Of a stretch of DNA of 17,209 nucleotides, positions 13,726-17,209 are shown piece after piece. The position numbers and the translations under genes are program-made. How positions within the stretch are numbered: position 1 is the stretch's first letter; each line of letters starts with the position of its first letter. The stretch is taken from assembly GCA_019323195.1 (NCBI GenBank), contig JAHWHQ010000026.1:1-17209 (forward strand), in the 5' to 3' direction. The notes under the pieces were generated by a model. It did not search any database. It saw only the letters and a list, made by a program, of their open reading frames with translations, and had not been told where the DNA came from. Origin of the DNA: Candidatus Woesearchaeota archaeon (GTDB taxonomy: Archaea > Nanobdellota > Nanobdellia > Woesearchaeales > JACPBV01).

Positions 13726-13748
13726 CCCAGGCAGATACCTTTAGCAGC

Positions 13749-15008
13749 ATGGGGATCAGCATAGGCCTTATAGGGACAGGGACAATAGGTTCAGGTGTAG
13801 TCAGGATACTTGCTAGGAATTCTGGCCTTATAGAGAAAAGGACAGGCATAAGGCTTAGCCTTAAGAAGGTATGCGACCTTAACCTGGAGAATGCAAGGTC
13901 TCTTGGGCTCAGGGATGAGCAGCTTACAAAAGACTACATGGACATAATAGATGACAAGGATATTGATGTTGTCATAGAGCTTATAGGCGGGTATGAGCCT
14001 GCAAGGACCATCATCCTCAAGGCTCTGCAGAGCAGGAAGCATGTTGTAACTGCAAATAAGGCAGTCATCGCAAAGCACGGAAAAGAGATATTTTCTGAGG
14101 CGCAGAGGAATGATGTTTCCATAGCCTTTGAGGCAGCGGTTGGCGGCTGCATCCCTGTGATAAAGATGATAAGGGAGAGCTATGTGGCTGATAATATAAA
14201 AGATATCTATGGCATCCTTAACGGGACTACCAATTACATATTGACGGGGATGGAGAAAGGGGTGAGCTATAATGAGGTGTTGAAAAAGGCCCAGGAAAAA
14301 GGCTTTGCAGAGGCAGACCCGGGCTTTGATGTCGAGGGAAAGGATACGGCCCAGAAGCTGTCTATCCTTTCTTCGCTTGCGTTCAATGCTGATACAGGGG
14401 ATGCTGTCTTTACAGAGGGCATCACAAAGATAGACAAGAATGACATACAGTATGCTGACGAGCTAGGATATAAGATAAAGCTTCTTGCAATAGCAAAGCA
14501 TGAGAATGACGAGATAGAGCTGAGGGTGCACCCTACCATGATACCGAAGCAGCACGAGCTTGCTAATGCGAAGGATGAGCTTAATGCTGTCTATGTTGTC
14601 GGAGAGAATACCACAAAATCCATGCTCTACGGTAAAGGGGCTGGCCAGCTTCCTACTGCAACGGTTGTAATAGGGGATGTCCTGGATATTGCAAGGGGAA
14701 AAAAGCAGGGATTTTATCTTAAGCAGATAAAGACAAAAGATATAAATAAGGTAAAGTCAAGGTATTACCTTCGTTATAATGTCGTTGACAGGCCGGGTGT
14801 CCTGGCTAAGATCTCAAGGATATTAGGCGATAACAACATAAGCATAGCTGCTGTGCAGCAGAAAGAGGTCAATAAGGAGGTTGTTCCTGTCATTGTTATA
14901 ACGCATGAGGCAGCTGAAGAGGATGTCATGCGCTCTATAGAAGAGGTGGATAAGCTGGATGTTGTCAGGAAAGGGAGCATCGTAATAAGGATAGAGGATA
15001 TTGGGTGA
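13749..15008 (+). CDS. hom: homoserine dehydrogenase with C-terminal ACT domain
   Basis: Reduces aspartate semialdehyde to homoserine, the branch to threonine and methionine. The 419 residues contain the NAD(P)-binding fold with GLIGTGTIGSG at 6-16, Lys104 in TANKAVI, and the catalytic domain with GILNGTTNYIL at 155-165. Within AEADPGFDVEGKDTAQK the active-site Glu188, Asp194, Asp199 and Lys203 all fit the family pattern. From about 337 an ACT domain (RYYLRYNVVDRPGVLAKI) suggests amino-acid feedback control. Length and domains match the bacterial/archaeal long form. A leaderless promoter is shared back to back with ribB. The stop overlaps the next start by one base, so hom heads an operon with the S-component-like gene. 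Confidence 0.95.
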   Translation: MGISIGLIGTGTIGSGVVRILARNSGLIEKRTGIRLSLKKVCDLNLENARSLGLRDEQLTKDYMDIIDDKDIDVVIELIGGYEPARTIILKALQSRKHVVTANKAVIAKHGKEIFSEAQRNDVSIAFEAAVGGCIPVIKMIRESYVADNIKDIYGILNGTTNYILTGMEKGVSYNEVLKKAQEKGFAEADPGFDVEGKDTAQKLSILSSLAFNADTGDAVFTEGITKIDKNDIQYADELGYKIKLLAIAKHENDEIELRVHPTMIPKQHELANAKDELNAVYVVGENTTKSMLYGKGAGQLPTATVVIGDVLDIARGKKQGFYLKQIKTKDINKVKSRYYLRYNVVDRPGVLAKISRILGDNNISIAAVQQKEVNKEVVPVIVITHEAAEEDVMRSIEEVDKLDVVRKGSIVIRIEDIG

Positions 15009-15517
15009 TGAATGTGTATGCGTACAAAGATATATTTGACTTTAATGTAAGGTGGACATGGAAGACCATTACATTATTGGCTTTTCTTGCTGTTTTTCCT
15101 AATGTGCTGGGCCTGGTACATACGACAGTTTTTGGTGTCAGGGTCCATTTCTTCCAGTACCTTATCTTCCTTGCTGCGATAATCTATGGCCCTGCCGGCG
15201 GCATGGTGTCAGGGGCTTTCGGATCTGTCTATACCGCAGCAGCGTTAGGCAATCCTTATGTAATAATAGGAAATGTTATACTTGGCGGGGTGTTTGGTGT
15301 TCTTATCAGGCTTAAATGGCATGTAATATCTGCTGTTTTGACAGCCTATCTTATCCAGATGCCCTGGCTCTGGGTTACTGATGTTTATTTAGCAGGCATG
15401 CCTGTTAAGGTTGTTAACGGGATTGTTATAGCTTTGCTTATCAGTGATGTGTTATGGGCGGTTGTTGCAGGGTGGAGTTCTAAGTATGTATCAAAGCATT
15501 TAAATATCCGGGATTAA
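15008..15517 (+). CDS. ECF-transporter S-component-like membrane protein
   Basis: A 169-residue protein with about five to six membrane helices. The central segment YGPAGGMVSGAFGSVYTAA and the later VIIGNVILGGVFGVLIRL resemble substrate-binding S components of energy-coupling-factor importers. The annotation is by fold-like pattern, so the substrate cannot be named. The ATP-binding and EcfT genes are absent from the window; S components commonly share a module encoded elsewhere. I start at ATG 15008, which overlaps the hom stop (TGATG); the in-frame GTG at 15005 is less likely. Co-transcription with hom hints at amino-acid or vitamin uptake, but this is weak. Confidence 0.6.
   Translation: MNVYAYKDIFDFNVRWTWKTITLLAFLAVFPNVLGLVHTTVFGVRVHFFQYLIFLAAIIYGPAGGMVSGAFGSVYTAAALGNPYVIIGNVILGGVFGVLIRLKWHVISAVLTAYLIQMPWLWVTDVYLAGMPVKVVNGIVIALLISDVLWAVVAGWSSKYVSKHLNIRD
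15499..15506 (+). promoter_or_regulatory. TATA box for pth2 inside the upstream gene
   Basis: TTTAAATA lies in the last codons of the S-component-like gene and begins 31 nt before ATG 15530, but only 22 nt before ATG 15521. It therefore favours 15530 as the start and a separate leaderless mRNA. Confidence 0.5.
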
Positions 15518-15529
15518 ATTATGCTTAAT

Positions 15530-15874
15530 ATGGGATACAAACAGGTTATACTTGTAAGGCAGGACCTTAAGCTGCCGAAGGGAAAGCTTGCAGTGCAATG
15601 CGCGCATGCCTCTTCTGCTGCTCTCATCAAAAGCCATAAGGATGACATAAAGGGATGGCAGGGAGAAGGCATGAAAAAGATAGTCCTGAAGGTCAAGGAC
15701 CTGGATGAATTGTTTAAATATAAAGGTGAGGCAGATGATCTCGGCCTTGTCACAGCCCTGATAGAGGATGCAGGCAAGACCGTCGTAAAGCCTGGGACAG
15801 TAACCTGCTTAGGGATAGGCCCTGACAGGGAAGAGAAGATAGACAAGGTTACCGGCAAGCTTAAGATGGTGTGA
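15530..15874 (+). CDS. pth2: peptidyl-tRNA hydrolase, archaeal/eukaryal type
   Basis: Releases tRNA from stalled peptidyl-tRNA by cutting the ester bond. From ATG 15530 the protein is 114 residues (117 from ATG 15521), the family size. The Pth2 signature is clear: YKQVILVRQDLKLPKGKLAVQCAHAS with Lys19 and His26, followed by GEADDLGLVTALIEDAGKT and the C-terminal TVTCLGIGPDREEKIDKVTG. It is unrelated to bacterial Pth and is good evidence for an archaeal host. It sits downstream of hom and the S-component-like gene but probably has its own promoter, and converges on the methyltransferase-like gene with seven bases between stops. Confidence 0.95.
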   Translation: MGYKQVILVRQDLKLPKGKLAVQCAHASSAALIKSHKDDIKGWQGEGMKKIVLKVKDLDELFKYKGEADDLGLVTALIEDAGKTVVKPGTVTCLGIGPDREEKIDKVTGKLKMV

Positions 15875-15881
15875 GATTCCA

Positions 15882-16553
15882 TCACCAGACAAAAGGAAGA
15901 ATCCTATACCTTGTCTTTTTGGTGTATGCCTTATATCCCTTCAATTCTTTCTGAAGGGTCTTGTCCTCTAAAGCTGTCCTGACAATAAGGGAAAGCGATG
16001 ATAAGGCAGCAGGGATAAGGGCGTATAATGAGCCCAGGGCAAGGGCGATCGAGAATACCATCACTATCGAAGAAGCATACATAGGATGCCTGACATACTT
16101 ATATGGGCCGGTTGTGACTGTCTTCTGGTTCTTTTGGATCTCTACTGTTTTTAACAGGTAGGAGTTCTCTTTCATAACCAGGAATATCCAGTATGACGAG
16201 ATCAGGAAACCAATAAAGCCGATAGCCTCAAGCCAGGCAGGTATGCTGCTCCATCCATGCCTTACATCAAGCCCTGGTATGATAAGCAATGATGTCATGG
16301 CGACAACAACAAAGGACATGACAATCTTATCCCATAGCCTTGGAGGAAGCTTCATAGCCATCCTTTTTCTTATCATTTCAGGATTATGCCTTAAGAAATA
16401 GGATGTTAAGATTATTGCATATCCCAGCTGGAGAACGATATAGGTCCATGCTTCAGCCCAGTTCAGGGTTCCGGCAGGCCAGAATAAGATGATCATCATT
16501 ACAGGTACTGCAATAAGAAACTGCAATACAAGCCATGATTTAGATATTTTCAT
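15882..16553 (-). CDS. isoprenylcysteine carboxyl methyltransferase-like membrane enzyme
   Basis: A 223-residue protein of the ICMT/phospholipid methyltransferase superfamily. Four to five membrane helices precede the cofactor region (about 8-26, 35-52, 77-95, 108-127, 167-187). The SAM-binding signature is TTGPYKYVRHPMYASS at about 147-162, followed near the end by RTALEDKTLQKELKGYKAY and a final arginine-containing tail, both typical. The methyl acceptor may be a lipid, a prenylated cysteine or something else; bacteria and archaea use this fold widely and the true substrate is rarely known. It is the last of a three-gene unit, overlapping the tiny zinc-ribbon gene by four bases. Confidence 0.82.
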   Translation of the reverse strand: MKISKSWLVLQFLIAVPVMMIILFWPAGTLNWAEAWTYIVLQLGYAIILTSYFLRHNPEMIRKRMAMKLPPRLWDKIVMSFVVVAMTSLLIIPGLDVRHGWSSIPAWLEAIGFIGFLISSYWIFLVMKENSYLLKTVEIQKNQKTVTTGPYKYVRHPMYASSIVMVFSIALALGSLYALIPAALSSLSLIVRTALEDKTLQKELKGYKAYTKKTRYRILPFVW

Positions 16554-16681
16554 TCTTTCTTATCCTGGCAGTTCTTACATCTTGCTGCATATTTGTCGAC
16601 AACATGCTTGACTATCCTGCTCAGCCTGCTGTCGACAGCGACCATGTAACAAGCCTCTGCACCGCATATAGAGCATCTCAT
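16550..16681 (-). CDS. tiny zinc-binding protein, 43 aa
   Basis: Forty-three residues with Cys3-x2-Cys6 and Cys35-x2-Cys38 at the two ends and a basic/hydrophobic middle (VDSRLSRIVKHVVDKYAARC). The two knuckles and the linking helix would make a compact zinc finger. Its stop overlaps the start of the methyltransferase-like gene (ATGA), and its own start lies four bases after the stop of the 3-TM gene, so it is clearly inside an operon. The family is not recognised. Confidence 0.7.
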   Translation of the reverse strand: MRCSICGAEACYMVAVDSRLSRIVKHVVDKYAARCKNCQDKKE

Positions 16682-16685
16682 TGTT

Positions 16686-17003
16686 TCACCTCAGGTACAT
16701 GAACAAGAAAGCTGCTGCTATCCCTAAGACCAGCATGACCAGGCCGGCAAGCACCCCAAGCTTCTTTATTTTTTTCTCCTTTCTTGTCAAAGGCCTTATC
16801 TTTCCCTGTTTTTTGTATCTTTCCTCTATCCCGGCGCCGACAGATAACCCAAAAGCGACGCCTATGGCAGGGCCTATGCCCATCAAGCCCGGATTTTTTG
16901 TGGCGATGCTTAAAGGGATGCCTAAGCCTGAAAAGAGGGCAATGCCTATCCCCATCCACATACCTATAAAATGGCCTTCAGGGTATTTCCTGTTTTTGTC
17001 CAT
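16686..17003 (-). CDS. small membrane protein of unknown function, 105 aa
   Basis: One hundred and five residues with probable membrane helices at about 12-33, 38-58 and 81-103, separated by a strongly basic, Lys-rich loop at 62-80 that should face the cytoplasm. The first two helices are Gly-rich (GMWMGIGIALFSGLGIP, GIGPAIGVAFGLSVGAG), suggesting tight packing. No enzyme motif is seen. It heads the unit that continues into the tiny zinc-binding protein and the ICMT-like enzyme, and has a TATA box at leaderless distance. Confidence 0.7.
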   Translation of the reverse strand: MDKNRKYPEGHFIGMWMGIGIALFSGLGIPLSIATKNPGLMGIGPAIGVAFGLSVGAGIEERYKKQGKIRPLTRKEKKIKKLGVLAGLVMLVLGIAAAFLFMYLR

Positions 17004-17026
17004 ATAGGTAAGGATTAATCTGATTA

Positions 17027-17034
17027 TATTTAAA
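17027..17034 (-). promoter_or_regulatory. TATA box for the three-gene unit 17003-15882
   Basis: The minus strand reads TTTAAATA beginning 31 nt before ATG 17003. Confidence 0.6.
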
Positions 17035-17056
17035 TGCTTTGATGGCCTGGAAAAGA

Positions 17057-17064
17057 TTTAAATA
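17057..17064 (+). promoter_or_regulatory. TATA box for the last gene
   Basis: AAAAGATTTAAATAA, with TTTAAATA beginning 33 nt before ATG 17090; divergent from the TATA box at 17027. Confidence 0.55.
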
Positions 17065-17089
17065 ATGATCTCTCTTTCTGATTGATATT

Positions 17090-17209
17090 ATGGGATTGGA
17101 ATATAATTTATTTGATACGGGTTATATGCCTTCTACTAAGGTAGATCAGGCAATCCAGCAAGATATAGGACGAATCAATGAGAGCAGTATCAAAAAAGAG
17201 ATAGAAGAA
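17090..17209 (+). CDS. unknown protein, 5' end only
   Basis: Forty codons remain open to the window edge. The start is supported by a TATA box at leaderless spacing. The visible part is polar and turns Glu/Lys/Ile-rich towards the edge (SSIKKEIEE), suggesting a helix or coiled coil beginning there. Too little is visible to assign a function. Confidence 0.5.
   Translation, partial: MGLEYNLFDTGYMPSTKVDQAIQQDIGRINESSIKKEIEE

Noticed and set aside
13631..13748. FMN riboswitch in front of ribB
   Set aside because: The TATA box lies 28 nt before the start codon, so there is no leader long enough to hold one, and no conserved RFN motif is visible.
1..17209. CRISPR array, toxin-antitoxin, restriction or other defence locus
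   Set aside because: No regularly spaced repeats and no gene with motifs of such systems were found; the small gene pairs are zinc ribbons without toxin-like partners.

Overview
The window looks like a piece of an archaeal chromosome, most likely from a DPANN-type or similarly streamlined lineage (for example Woesearchaeota/Pacearchaeota; this placement is inferred, not proven). The evidence is a Pth2-type peptidyl-tRNA hydrolase, a type II methionine aminopeptidase, an archaeal/eukaryal-type MiaB-like methylthiotransferase, a TFB-like zinc ribbon, and a uniform set of archaeal TATA boxes. About ten of these boxes start 28-33 nt before a start codon with no Shine-Dalgarno sequence, which means leaderless mRNAs. 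A second group (pyrE, parA, two small-gene operons, the regulator and the abundant membrane protein) has longer leaders, and most of them a purine-rich ribosome binding site. Arg codons are mostly AGG, except in two AT-richer genes that look acquired.

Left part (1-5360): the 3' end of a lipase/esterase; an AT-rich C39-like peptidase gene; purD and pyrE on the minus strand (purine and pyrimidine nucleotide synthesis); a two-gene operon of tiny proteins, the second a zinc ribbon; a ParA/Soj-type ATPase on the minus strand without ParB; then another two-gene operon of zinc ribbons, the second resembling the N-terminal ribbon of TFB.

Centre (5361-11362): a tRNA methylthiotransferase gene; a coaE-coaD pair of bacterial type, which is notable because most archaea use unrelated or distant enzymes for these CoA steps; a winged-helix regulator with a four-cysteine C-terminal domain; divergent from it, a four-TM membrane protein gene whose promoter carries a perfect palindrome at the predicted transcription start; map; an AT-rich orphan; and an M50 intramembrane metalloprotease. 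A 100-bp cloverleaf-like repeat follows.

Right part (11363-17209): a ~12-TM protein of unknown function; ribB (riboflavin synthesis), flanked by repeats; divergent from it, hom (homoserine dehydrogenase with ACT domain), an ECF S-component-like membrane protein and pth2; on the minus strand a three-gene unit of a 3-TM protein, a tiny zinc ribbon and an isoprenylcysteine-methyltransferase-like membrane enzyme; finally the 5' end of an unknown gene.

I see no defence system, integrase, transposase, CRISPR array, rRNA or tRNA. The most unusual material is two related intergenic repeat families (1287-1310, 11193-11320, 12874-13037, 13675-13695), the bacterial-type CoA pair, the density of stand-alone zinc ribbons, and the regulator/palindrome arrangement at 8484-8663.
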